Positions 1 through 9,514 of a DNA stretch of 28,993 nt are shown one piece after another. Source of the stretch: Plakobranchus ocellatus (Eukaryota; Mollusca; Gastropoda; Plakobranchidae); contig BLXT01007309.1 in assembly GCA_019648995.1 (NCBI GenBank), positions 4,922,535 through 4,951,527 on the forward strand, given 5' to 3'. The notes below the pieces were generated by a model that was given only the letters and a program-made list of their open reading frames with translations, did not search any database and was not told the DNA's origin. The first letter of the stretch is position 1, and each line of letters starts with the position of its first letter. Made by a program: the position numbers and the translations under genes.

Positions 1-65
1 TATGATTATGCAATTATACAATTATACAGTTACATTGCATTTAAAAATATTTTAAAACTTTGCAG

Positions 66-371
66 GCATTGCATTTGAAGGAGCTGAAAAAGCTTAAACA
101 TTTTCATGAAAAAACTTCAGCATGTTTTATGGATCTGAAGAAAGAAAGGTAAAAACATACATATTAAAATGTCTCTCTTTTTTTTTTTGAGGAGGGGGAG
201 AATATTTGTATGATTCTTCATTTTATCTCCATTTTGCTAGGTGGTTATTTCGTTATTGATGAAACTTGTTCACAAGCCTGCTCTAAAATTTGCAGGGATC
301 TCTCAGTCATAAAGTTGAACACACCATGGGTGCCTGGTGTCAAAAGAGCCAAAATACCCGAGGTCATTTAA
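66..371 (+). CDS. C-terminal end of an upstream gene (two exons), unidentified
   Basis: Two exons join cleanly: 66-148 and 296-371, with a 147-bp intron that starts GTAAAA and ends TTTGCAG. The first exon is preceded by TTTGCAG and is open in only one frame. It leaves two bases that the second exon completes as Arg. The joined piece encodes about 52 residues and ends at TAA 369-371. The first exon is Lys/Leu-rich and helix-like (it starts ALHLKELKKLKHFHEK). The last residues include NTPWVPGVKRAKIPEVI. I do not recognise the family. The gene must begin left of the window. The first plus-strand AATAAA I found after the stop is at 1589-1594, so its 3' UTR could be about 1.2 kb long. An alternative reading is that these are alternative 3' exons of the next gene, but the exon phases do not join to 2298. 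Confidence 0.6.
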
Positions 372-2297
372 CATTTTGACTAATAAGAAGACATGGAGTT
401 AAGCAGATTTATAGTTATTTACTTTTGTACACATAATTTATTTTTTGAACTCATACTTTTAACGGAAGTGAGTTGGTGGCTTAGTGCAGGTCTCTTTGAT
501 TGTTTGTTTGGGCCCAGCTGCTGGCCTAAAAAGATCTGAGATCCGAAAATTTTGAGGGTCACAAGTAGTGGGCATGCTATTTGACATAACAAACACATTA
601 CAATCTCTTCTCCAACAGCTTTTGTTTGTAATATTACTGTTTGCAGTAGAAGCATAACTAGGTGAATTGGTCGTAGTGCCACAGACACATTAGCTTTTAA
701 CAACAGTCATAATTGTAGTTCTCATAGTAATCGCTCAAGTCATAACTGCTAAGTTAATTTCATTTTATTTATTCTGACATGTACCCTTCTGACAAGGGCC
801 AAGTCTAAAAAGTTACTATATGAAAGTCATTGGAAGTCATCTACCTTTTATCTTGCAAGAGATAAACGTGGTTCATAGTTAAAACGGAAGTAATTTTTAT
901 AAAACCATCAAAATGATGAATTTTTTTCCCTGCTGTGGATAAGACTGTCATATTGTTATTTTAAGTACTCTGAGCTTTTAAGTGAGCAAAATAGTCAGAA
1001 AAATGATTTCAAACGATGGAAAAAGATTGTGGAGATTTATCAACTCTCTCTATTACAATGAACTTCAGAAACAGTATGTGGATCCAATTTATAAAATACA
1101 TGAAACATGATAAATCCATGAAAAAAAAAAATTATACTGAAAGAAGCAAATCAAAGAAAACAGGTAGCCTTCTCTTTTCATTTGCTATTATAATATTAAT
1201 ATTTTAAAACAATTTTTGTCGATGAAATTTCCTACTAAGGATGAGTTTCACTCTTGATCTTATTGATTGTGATATAAGATGTACGCTAAGTTGATCAGTG
1301 TAAATAGATTGTGATTGAATACATATTTAAACCGAAGCAAAGTTTTTTAGAAGCAACATGGCTGCTTTTTTTTTTTTTATTCAAAGTAATTCATAAAAAA
1401 AAAACCCATCTATTTTTTTAAGCATAGATATGTCATTGATGATTTTGTATTCAAAAGAAAGCATTATTAACCCTAGCATCTCTTTATAAAACTTCTAAGG
1501 TAAGCGTAGAGATTTGTAGATTGTGTGCAGGCTCTGCAAGGGTATCAGATGACAAAACAAGTATGTTTTCAAGCGTGAAGATTGTGTTAATAAAACTACT
1601 TAAAGCAAAAAAAACTAACAAACTTACATATAAAGTACCTCGATAACAATTTTTGAAAAAGGCTCAGTATGTAAATATTATGTTTTCCATGTTTCCAAAA
1701 CAACAGGAGCCATTTCATAGTGAAAAGCCAAGCAGACAAGGTGCGATCTGTTTCCCATTCACTTAGACACCTTGTGGATTTGGTGGGTATAAATCAACGC
1801 CACCAGCTGAAATCTGTATAAACCAAATATGCCTGAAAGCTTTTTACATTGATTTGTTTCTAAACATAAATTGTTCTATATTCTCTAAATATTTATGACA
1901 ATGGTTTAAATCCTTCATTCTCTATCATAGAAAAATGTTTTTGAAATTTTTTTTATGTTGCCTTATCATCTCAAAACTATTCAAATGGCTTATACACAGA
2001 TCTCAACTGACAGCCTTAATATGTATGTTACTTACGTTTTGCACATTGCAAGAGGTAGTAGGCTGATTGATGAGGTTGATATTGAAATTTTGTTTGTTTG
2101 TCCTGATATATTTAGATTTAAGTAATAGACTGGAGCAGAAACAAATCTGTAAATAAATAACAAATGTTAAGTGTAAAGATCTACTCAGTCTACATGATTC
2201 TAATTTGTCTATTTGATCCCTATTTTTTCATTATTTCCACCCAATCCATTAATATACGTTGAAAAGGAAAGTGAAATGTGAAATTTTATTCTTACAG
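372..2297. other. Non-coding: 3' UTR of upstream gene and 5' region or first intron of the BTB gene
   Basis: AT-rich DNA with poly(A) and poly(T) runs and no convincing coding exon. A small candidate first coding exon for the BTB gene lies at 1531-1560: an AG precedes it, it contains ATG at 1549, and a GTATGT donor follows at 1561 in the phase needed to join the exon at 2298. No TATA box or CpG-rich promoter is obvious. A 35-codon open frame at 1003-1110 is discussed separately. Confidence 0.5.
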
Positions 2298-2402
2298 GTG
2301 CCCGTGCACATTGTTCGTCTGCGGAAACTTAAAACAGCTCTAGATGAGAAAGTTACATGGAAAGAGTGGAAGTACATCTTCAAAATGGCCACATCTAAAG
2401 TG
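2298..2402 (+). CDS. BTB gene, first clearly visible coding exon
   Basis: 105 bp, phase 0 at both ends, preceded by TTATTCTTACAG and followed by GTAAGT. It encodes 35 residues beginning VPVHIVRLRKLKTALDEK, then a Trp-rich helix-like stretch (WKEWKYIFKMATSK). The frame stays open upstream for a few codons but has no ATG close by, so an upstream exon is needed or a non-AUG start is used. GC content is clearly higher than in the flanking introns. Confidence 0.8.
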
Positions 2403-5400
2403 GTAAGTTTTTTGATTGCAAGTTTGAAGATAAAATACATTTTTTTCCCTAATGATCATCATCTTGTGAAGATCATTTGAACTTAGACAGTCAGTTGGTC
2501 CAGATCACTAATTTTTTTTTCCTTCATAAGATGGCAATACAAGGAAGATTATTGTGTATCCTTTCTTGTTATAATAACAATATTAAAGTGGACATCATCA
2601 AGTTTAAAGGCTCTAAATTTGCTCTGTACATTGTCTCCATATTTCTTTTTTTTTTTTTTTAATCATGTCAATACAAAGCTAAGTGTCTACTTCCCTCCCA
2701 TCTTCTGTTTAGTCATGGGGTCTGTCCAAAGTTCAGTCTAACCGAGAATCGCTGCAGCCAATGATCAACGAGATGTGTGAGATTGTCCGCAGTGAACAAT
2801 TCAATTCTTCGCTAGTCACCCTCGGACTGGTTGATCCTGGAGGCAGCCCCGCTTCAGCCGCATCTTCTTCCCCAGCACCAGCCATCTCCAGCACCAACAC
2901 AGGAACTGGAACCACCACTGTCCCTGGTCCCATCCCTAGTAAAGAATCAACATTCTCTGCTGTGGCTAGCAGCGGATCTACCAAATATGCACAGGTAATA
3001 TTTGCTAACAATCACAGTGGGAACAGCTGCAAAAATTATGCTTGAAATAATGTGAGGGTATTAGTAGTACAAACACTAAAACTAGAACAACTTAAAACAA
3101 AAATGAGTGATAAATGAGTCGTATTGAGAAATACAAGTTTAGGTATATACTTTAAAAGAGTATATCATTATCATCAATATCATCATCATCATGTTCACCT
3201 GTTAGTATTCTTTGGCCTAGGCTCCTGCACAATGTGTCTAAGTTCCTTGAATAGCACTGCACTTGCAGCCTCCTGTTGTATTTGTAAACAGTCATTGATT
3301 TCATTTTTCCACCTTCTTGCAGTTCTACTTTTCCTTCTTTTCCCCTCTAGAATATGTTTTTGCAAGCTGTTTTGTCTTTGTATGTGGTCAAAATTTATTG
3401 TAAGTGTTTAGCTTGTGGTTTAAAGATAAAACTTGGAAATAAAATTAAATAAGACATTTGGTCTGATTTTGGCAAAGATCACCGGATGCAACACTGCTGG
3501 TTTAAATTCTGCACAGGTAAATAAACATCTTTTTTTTTTGTTGTTGTTATGAATTAAAGCATGAAAAACTTTTTGCTCTGCAGCTAAGTTGTGTGGAGTC
3601 TCTGTGTGTGTCACCTTCAGCCAACAACAGTTCCTCTGCCAAACGTTGCCTTGAGCTTTTCCGCACTGCTACAAACACAGACATGGTCTTTGAGGTCATC
3701 AATCCACCAGGTGGGTTTTCAAATGAATTGAAAGAAAAAAAGACAGAAGAAAAAGAAAATGACCAATGTATTTAAAGTTTAAGAAAAAAAAAAATTGTGT
3801 TTCAAGCTGTATATACAGTGTTTGAATTCTCTTGGAGATGGAGAGGATGGCCCTCAATGTTTAACACCAGAGGTCTCAAGGGTGGATAAAATAGGTTTGT
3901 GTCCCCTGATTTTCAACTTTTTGTGGTGTGAAACATAGATATTCCCTTTGAAAATAAATGTGTACCACCATGGTTAAATGCACATTGTCTTATTGTATGA
4001 AACACTTCTAGGGTTAAATTAATAAAATTTGATTTTATTGCATCTACATGACTTATCTTGATCATCTTCCATCTAATTATGTATTTCCTTTTGCTTTTAT
4101 GAATTTTATTCAAAAGGATTTTCAAATGACAATTTTTTTTTCTTATAAAGCCTTAAGGCAAAGCACTTGTATCTATATATATTTTGTGTTGTTCAAATTT
4201 GTTTAAATAAGGTTTAAGTAAGTTATCGAAGGAAGCATATGATTTCATTCTTCACCATTATCAATTTTTTTCATATAGATACAAGCAGCCTAATATTGGG
4301 ATAATCCACAGTACTTAGGTTTTTAAACAAAACTTCTATTTACCTATCATCACAGCTTTACTGTCTTCAGAAATAAAAGTGAAATGATAATTAAACTGGA
4401 TTTGTCTGCAGATATTGATGGTGGTGATATTATCATAGACCACACACTTGGTCAGGAGACTGGTGAAACAGCGGGTGCAGTGGGAGGGCAGAGTTCGGGA
4501 GGCACAACTTCAACAGTAGAGGAAGAAATGGAGGTCGAGGTGCAAGAGATCAGGGCACACAGAGTTATTGTCGCTGCCAGATGCGACTGGTTCCGTAGAG
4601 CTTTGCTGAGTGGCATGAAAGAGGCAATTGACAGGTAAGGATTCGATTTTGGTTTGGTTTTGTGCCTATAGCTTGTCTACAACAAATGATCTCAGACTTT
4701 CAGGCCCTCTGTCAGACTATGGTGCCGTTGGCAGGACTAAAACCTGAATATGTCCCTGCAGATCTCAGGGAGAGCTTCATGTCCACTGAGCCACCAAGGC
4801 CCCTGCCAGTTAAGGGAAAATGCCACATATGTGTGTAATGAAATAGAAAGTACTTACTTATATGTGGATATAACTTTAAAGTGATAACAGAAATATTTCA
4901 AGGATGATGTGCTCATATTAGCAAGCACAAAATCTTTTCCCATGCAGCTTTTTCAATGGCAAGTTAGATGTTTGGGTAAATTTCTGCAGCAGACAGATGA
5001 AGTGCACTATCTCTCACAGAATAAACACTAATGATACTGCAGGTCATCTAATGTTATTCTGACATTACAAAATTATATTTTGATGCACTTTGTTGGAGCG
5101 AAAGGTGGTTAAGTTTTATTTTTATAATGTTAGACAGGTGTTTTAATTGTAAGGTTTATAAGAATGATTTAAATATAATCTTTTTTTTAAACCCTCAACT
5201 TACTTCAGCAAAGCTTCATTGACACCCGTGGCATCATTGTAGATTTTAAAGCATTTTTCTCCACTCCTTATGGAGTCTGCAGTTTGTTTTAAAGTTGTCT
5301 TTTCATTTGTTTCATCTGAATGCCTGGAAGACTCCCTCCTTGATAACTTAAAAAAAAATATATTTTTATTTGCAGGAAAATTGTGGTGCACGACACAAAC

Positions 5401-8400
5401 CCAGATTTGTTTAGGCGCTTTCTTGAAGCTTTGTATGCTGGTCACCTGGATACTTCTGACCTGAATGATGAGCAGCTTGCAGACATGATGACTCTCTGCG
5501 ACAGATACGAGGTGATGCCTTGCTAGATATCTTCATTGCTTCGTTCCATTGTATTGTATCATCAGTGCAATCCTGTACATATGTTTTTAACAAGGTGAAA
5601 GGTGTTGAATATTCTTTACACTGGTTGATTGGGTGGCCTAAAATTTTTTGTTGTCAGACTGTTTTTAGGGAGTCAAATTTTGTGTGTATACCTGTTGAAA
5701 AAAAATAATGTTGTTCTTGTCTAAAGTAATCAAAGGTTGATATCTTGGTAGAGAATTTTAAGATCTAAATCCAGTTTTTACCATTTCAAAACTAATGGAA
5801 TACAGTTTTAGGCTATGTTAATGATTTAGGATGTTCAAAATGCATCTCATTACATATATAGATTGCTTTCCAAGTGTTTCTAAATTTGCTTTTGTATTCA
5901 AAATGATGGGCTGCTTTTGATAATCTAACTTCTAATAATTCTCAGTATCAAAAGTCAAAAAACAATCTGTGGATCTGCATTAATCAATTGTAATCATACT
6001 TTCTCCTTACTTCATGCCACTTAGTCTTAGTAGTTTTTTTTCCTTTTTTTGTGCCCCCTCCTTTTGTAAACATCATGAGGAGACTTGCAGTTAAAAAAAA
6101 AAAATTACAAAATAAACTATTTTGTTATTTAGCTTATTTGAGAAATGCAGGGAGGTAGATCCAATATTCATTTGTGAGACAATCAGGGAAGATTGGCACA
6201 AGTCATTGTGAGTACTTTTGCTCTAGAGCCTGTTAAAAATTTTTGGACTCAATAAAGTAAGTCCAATCTTCTAATTTGCACAATTAGTGACAGAACTGGA
6301 ATAGAGATGTACATTTTTTTTTTATTTCTATCAAAATGTAAATTATAAACTTTTACATCATGCTCATGTTATGTTCAAAATATAGCTTGTGCCTGATCAA
6401 CCCAAGTTGCCTCACATGTAGATATTTGTTTTAAATTAAAAAGGACTGGCATTAATGTGGAGACTTTATCTTCTTTGCAGATGGACAATCTCAAACTACT
6501 GTGCGAGCACAAGCTGAAGTCACATTTGAATGAGGACAATGCTCTCTATCTACTTAATTTGGCAGACCACCTAAACAGTCGGGGGCTTAAGGTATAATGA
6601 ATGAGAGCAGGAGAAAGAAAGATGTTTATTCAAGTATTCCTATCTAAATCTTAATATTGATTCCTATTCCATCTCTGCCAAGTTTGACTCGCCATTGCAA
6701 GCACTGTATTCTCTTTCTCTCTCTCTCCCTCTTCTCCCTCTCCCTCTCTCCCTCTCCCCCCTCTCCTTCTCCCTCTCCCCCTCTATCTCTCTCTCTCTGT
6801 CACACACAAAAATGAACAACTGTTCTGGAGTAAGGTAACTTATCCTGGATATGGCAGATCCTTCATTTACAGGAGACCAGTTCAGTTCTTGCCATTAGTT
6901 TTTGCAGTTGAAGAAAGGAGGACACAAAAAATTCTCCAAAATATTCTTTTAAATAAGATGGAGAGAGAACGCAAAAAAATGAGCAAAGAGAAACAAAATA
7001 TATTTTTGTCTTACAAATGAGATAAATTTAAATTAACTCACCTGCCTTCTTCATTTTTTGACAATGAACCACAAAACAAAAAAACGTTAGAGAAAAACAA
7101 AATACATACTCACACATACAATATATAAAAAAAGCATACAAAATTACTCTCATATCTGAAAAATAAGCAAATTTTTGAAATGATATTTAATTTCAAGTAC
7201 TATATATTGTGGTACAAAAATGTCCAACTCTCTAATCAATTTTACAATAATATGTTCTTTTCCCCAGGATGCAGCCCTCTCATTCATCAGCAAACACCGT
7301 GACTTGACAGGCAGCGAGGTGTATCAGGAACTACCAGACCATCTAAAGGATGAAGTTTTAGAAGCCATTGTGTGGCATGGGTTAGTTTTTAGCCCATACT
7401 TTAAGTCTGTGGTTTTCATACTCCAAGTTAATTAAAAAGATCATACACCTGACTGATAATTTAAAAAAATGACTTCTGATATCCATGTGTTAAGGAGCTT
7501 TTCGTTTTGCTGATATGATTTATAATTAAAAAAACAAACAAAACAATAACAAATAGTAATTAGATAGTTTTCTAGAAACAGACACATGTTACTTGAGTCA
7601 GGGTCTGAGATCTGTATGTGTATGTGTATATCCCAAGAAGAGAATAAATCAAACTTTGCTGTGTATTATAGTAATAGAATAGATTACCTATTAAACATCT
7701 TCATATTTCACATGATTCAGAGTCTCAGATGTATGTGTACCAATGAGACTATAATCATATTATTTTGTTATACATCATATAAAGAGAATAGACTAATTCC
7801 TTTGTTAGGCTCACAAAGATCAAAGAGTCTACGCTATGTGAGAACGAAGAAGTTTTGTTTTTCATATTTATGTCATGTTTTGGCAATATTGATGTTATTA
7901 CTCTTGTGTGAAATGATTTTTAAAAACATAACAAAAAATTTGCTTTTTTGACCATTTATATAGGTATTGAATTATTGTGATCAATGGTGAAGAACTGGTA
8001 TATGTTAAAATCCTGCTTGTTTTCTTGTACACTCCATATTTTGTATCTCTGACCTTTCATTTTGCTACCAACCCAGCCTTGATATTGGCTCACCGCTCGG
8101 AAGAGACCCACAACAGAGAACTCTCAGTTCTTCTTCTAGCCTGAGTGAGGTGGATGACCTGGTTCTCGTTCAGGATAGAGTGAGTAGCACACATTGAGAT
8201 TATCTCCTATCTGCATAGAGGAAATAAGGCTCTATATGTAGATTTGCATTTAACTGAACAAAGATCTAAAGAAAAGAAAAATTACATTCAATTATTGATC
8301 TGATTTCAGGAGATGTTTTAACTTTATTTTAATAAAACACCAATATTTTCAGGCACACATGCATGTTTTATACGTTATGCCCAAAGAGACTAAATATAGC

Positions 8401-9514
8401 TAAATTTGTGGGTGTATTCTCCTCATGCTGTTTTAGGGTTGAAGATACCATATTTTTTTTTTATTCTTTCCACCCTATCAATTACCCCAATATATATTCC
8501 TTAGGACAAAAATTGGAGCCACTTTTCATTTGAAATAAGGAAAGGATGTGTGAGCTGTTGACTTGTATATGATCAAATAGAGCCTTTGAAAACAGACTTA
8601 AATCATTAAGTTATGGGCATTATGTAAGGGTAGCAACAACAACTTAATGAGGTTAACTGAGAACAGGTGTGAGTGGATGAACATGATTGTCAATGTCTGT
8701 TCCAGATGAGGCACTTAAAGAAGAAGAGGATCATAAAATGTTTGTATTTGAAGTAAGGTTAAGCAATACAGATGGAACGAAATGGAGTAATTCCAGTTTT
8801 TGATCTGTATGACCCATACAACCCATATTAAGAATGGAAAAAATGCATTATTTTAACAAAAATATCATTCACACAACAATAATGACCTATATGGGAAAAA
8901 GAACCCCCCCCCCCCCCCCAAAAAAAAAAAAAAAATAAAAAAGGAAAAAAAATGAGAAGACAAACACAAACAAACAATAAGCTATGGAAAAAAAATTTCA
9001 GGGGCAAGAAAAAAGAAAAAGGCTTTGATATTAGGTTCTTAATTCAGTTAATAATAAATTTTTTAAACAAGATCTAAAATGTGAAAAGGTTCATTTAATT
9101 AGGCAGTAATCTAATTTTAAAAAGTCCCCCTACCAAATGATATCTAGAATATTTTGGTTGACTTTGAAAATTCTAGATATCTCAAAAGACGTGTCTGCAG
9201 TTTGTATGTGAAGACTGCTTTTGGTAATACAGTGCAACTTCATACAAAATTGTTCAAACTTTCTCAGTGTTTGTGTTTCTAACACTCTTCTTTTTTGTCA
9301 ATTCTCCTTTGTCTCCATACAGGCCTTAGAAATGTCCTCCTCCAGCTCGTCTGATGAGCTTCCGTTTGTGGGTGATGCTGCGCAACTCAACTCATGCATC
9401 CAAGAGTTATCCATCATTGTTGGAGACGACGTTCCGAGAGAAGAACTGGCGCGAATTGCCCTCGCTGCTGATTACGATGTTAACAGAGCTCTTAATTTTT
9501 TCTATTCAACTTGA
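2298..9514 (+). CDS. BTB/POZ - BACK - UBA-like domain protein, nine exons (joined gene model)
   Basis: Join of 2298-2402, 2713-2994, 3584-3710, 4412-4634, 5376-5511, 6481-6591, 7268-7380, 8077-8179 and 9323-9514. Every junction is GT-AG and all phases agree, giving 463 residues and a TGA stop. Counting from the first visible residue: 1-55 a mixed basic region with two Trp (KVTWKEWKYIFK); 84-129 a Ser/Pro/Thr/Gly linker; 162-290 a BTB fold beginning DMVFEV and containing AHRVIVAARCDWF at 220-232 and LYAGHLD near 261; about 292-370 a BACK-like helical region; 367-412 a Ser and acidic linker; 425-463 a UBA-like domain. BTB-BACK proteins usually serve as CUL3 ubiquitin-ligase adaptors, and a UBA would bind ubiquitin; both roles are inferred. 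The true N-terminus is unresolved and could include a microexon at 1531-1560. I know no named vertebrate protein with this order, so no symbol is given. Confidence 0.85.
2403..2712 (+). other. Intron 1 of the visible BTB gene model
   Basis: 310 bp, GTAAGT to TTTAG, AT-rich, with a T-run near 2645-2660. Nothing else seen. Confidence 0.75.
2713..2994 (+). CDS. BTB gene, linker exon
   Basis: 282 bp, phase 0 to phase 0, between TTCTGTTTAG and GTAATA. The first half encodes a plausible helical segment (SWGLSKVQSNRESLQPMINE, then MCEIVRSEQF). The second half is low-complexity Ser/Ala/Pro/Thr/Gly and is probably disordered. The matching opposite-strand open frame is only a shadow. Confidence 0.85.
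2995..3583 (+). other. Intron 2 of the BTB gene
   Basis: 589 bp, GTAATA to CTCTGCAG. It contains a short imperfect ATC microsatellite at about 3163-3194 and a T9 run at 3531-3539. No exon or mobile element was recognised. Confidence 0.75.
3584..3710 (+). CDS. BTB gene, exon entering the BTB domain
   Basis: 127 bp, phase 0 in and phase 1 out, between CTCTGCAG and GTGGGT. It encodes 42 residues, ending with the first BTB strand TDMVFEVINPP after a Ser/Asn-rich stretch (SPSANNSSSAKR) and a helix (CLELFRTATN). Confidence 0.87.
3711..4411 (+). other. Intron 3 of the BTB gene
   Basis: 701 bp, GTGGGT to TGTCTGCAG, AT-rich. No internal feature was recognised. Confidence 0.75.
4412..4634 (+). CDS. 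BTB gene, exon with BTB insertion and core helix
   Basis: 223 bp, phase 1 in and phase 2 out, between TTGTCTGCAG and GTAAGG. The first two thirds encode an Asp, Gly, Thr and Glu-rich insertion (GETAGAVGGQSSGGTTSTVE, then EEMEVEVQE). The last third encodes the canonical BTB segment RAHRVIVAARCDWFRRALLS. In ordinary BTB domains the AHR motif follows the first strand after about ten residues; here it is about 50 residues away. Confidence 0.88.
4686..4808 (-). mobile_element. tRNA-derived SINE fragment in intron 4 (copy 1)
   Basis: Read on the minus strand, TGGCTCAGTGG (4783-4793) matches a Pol III A box. GGTTTTAGTCC (4734-4744) resembles a B box, followed by CTGCCAA. The segment shares CCCTGAGATCTGCAGG (4755-4770) and a GGNTNNAGNCCTGCCAA block with another copy at 14229-14314, so it belongs to a dispersed family. 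The ends of the tRNA-like part do not pair as an acceptor stem, so it is not a functional tRNA gene. No clear target-site duplication is visible. Confidence 0.55.
4809..5375 (+). other. Rest of intron 4 of the BTB gene
   Basis: Intron 4 runs 4635-5375, from GTAAGG to ATTTGCAG. Apart from the SINE fragment it is AT-rich with no recognised element. The last 170 bases hold a stretch open on both strands that I regard as chance. Confidence 0.7.
5376..5511 (+). CDS. BTB gene, second half of BTB domain
   Basis: 136 bp, phase 2 in and phase 0 out. It encodes KIVVHDTNPDLFRRFLEALY followed by AGHLDTSDLNDEQLADMMTL and CDRYE. This is the typical BTB ending, a helix, then LYxGxL, then the D-hhhL-A-x-h-Y pattern. 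The donor after GAG is GTGATG, weaker than the gene's other donors; read-through reaches a stop within four codons. Confidence 0.88.
5512..6480 (+). other. Intron 5 of the BTB gene
   Basis: 969 bp, GTGATG to TCTTTGCAG, AT-rich. No recognised element. Confidence 0.75.
6481..6591 (+). CDS. BTB gene, BTB-to-BACK exon
   Basis: 111 bp, phase 0 to phase 0, between TTCTTTGCAG and GTATAA. It encodes 37 residues, MDNLKLLCEHKLKSHLNEDN then ALYLLNLADHLNSRGLK. This is the usual path from the last BTB helix (L-K-x-x-C-E) into the first BACK helices (N-x-x-x-L-x-L-A-D). Confidence 0.88.
6592..7267 (+). other. Intron 6 of the BTB gene, with polypyrimidine tract
   Basis: 676 bp, GTATAA to TTCCCCAG. It contains the long CT tract at 6709-6798, otherwise AT-rich sequence. 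Confidence 0.75.
6709..6798 (+). repeat. CT-rich polypyrimidine tract / microsatellite
   Basis: Bases 6709-6784 are an uninterrupted pyrimidine run of 76. After a single A, 13 more pyrimidines follow to 6798. The units are mixed CT, CCT and CCCT, ending in a clean CT run and then CACACACA. Confidence 0.95.
7268..7380 (+). CDS. BTB gene, BACK-region exon
   Basis: 113 bp, phase 0 in and phase 2 out, between TTCCCCAG and GTTAGT. It encodes DAALSFISKHRDLTGSEVYQ then ELPDHLKDEVLEAIVWHG. The pattern of A-x-x-F-I-x-x-x, then S/T-x-x-Y-x-x-L, then L-x-x-E-V-h-x-x-I matches the later helices of a BACK-type domain. Confidence 0.87.
7381..8076 (+). other. Intron 7 of the BTB gene
   Basis: 696 bp, GTTAGT to AACCCAG. 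It holds the longest stop-free intronic stretch (7586-7951), which I judge non-coding, and a weak internal similarity between about 7600 and about 7725. Confidence 0.75.
8077..8179 (+). CDS. BTB gene, Ser/acidic linker exon
   Basis: 103 bp, phase 2 in and phase 0 out, between CAACCCAG and GTGAGT. It encodes LDIGSPLGRDPQQRTLSSSS followed by SLSEVDDLVLVQDR. The Ser run beside acidic residues looks like a disordered, phosphorylatable linker joining the BACK region to the C-terminal domain. Confidence 0.83.
8904..8935 (+). repeat. Homopolymer junction, C16 followed by A16
   Basis: Sixteen C (8904-8919) directly followed by sixteen A (8920-8935), then more A-rich sequence. Its length is unreliable in most sequencing chemistries. 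Confidence 0.9.
9139..9181. repeat. Perfect 12-bp inverted repeat with 19-base loop
   Basis: GATATCTAGAAT at 9139-9150 is the exact reverse complement of ATTCTAGATATC at 9170-9181. It lies in the last intron, 141 bases before the last exon. It could form a hairpin in the pre-mRNA or be a transposon scar. Confidence 0.8.
9323..9514 (+). CDS. BTB gene, last coding exon with UBA-like domain
   Basis: 192 bp including TGA at 9512-9514, acceptor TCCATACAG. It encodes 63 residues: a Ser run, then ELPFVGDAA, then CIQELSIIVGDDVPREELAR and IALAADYDVNRALNFFYST. The pattern of three short helices, a V-P-x-x-E turn, and A-x-D-x-D-V-N-R-A-L-N-F-F is typical of UBA/CUE-like folds. The exon is notably CpG-rich (GACGACG, GGCGCGA) against AT-rich flanks. 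Confidence 0.87.
   Translation, partial: ALEMSSSSSSDELPFVGDAAQLNSCIQELSIIVGDDVPREELARIALAADYDVNRALNFFYST

Larger units (their letters stand above)
8180..9322 (+). other. Intron 8 of the BTB gene
   Basis: 1143 bp, GTGAGT to CCATACAG, the longest intron in the visible model. It contains a C16-A16 tract (8904-8935) and a perfect 12-bp inverted repeat (9139-9181). Confidence 0.75.

Noticed and set aside
1003-1110. 35-codon plus-strand frame reading like protein (KRLWRFINSLYYNELQK) with a GTATGT inside
   Set aside because: Too short, and no pair of splice sites joins it in phase to either flanking gene. It could be a decayed exon but cannot be supported.
4686-4808. Functional tRNA gene on the minus strand
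   Set aside because: A and B boxes are present, but the acceptor ends do not pair and the sequence continues as a repeat shared with another locus, so it is a SINE.
7586-7951. 121-codon open frame in intron 7 of the BTB gene
   Set aside because: At this AT content an open frame of this length is expected about once per window by chance. Its composition is intron-like, with Cys/Ile/Phe/Leu from AT-rich codons.
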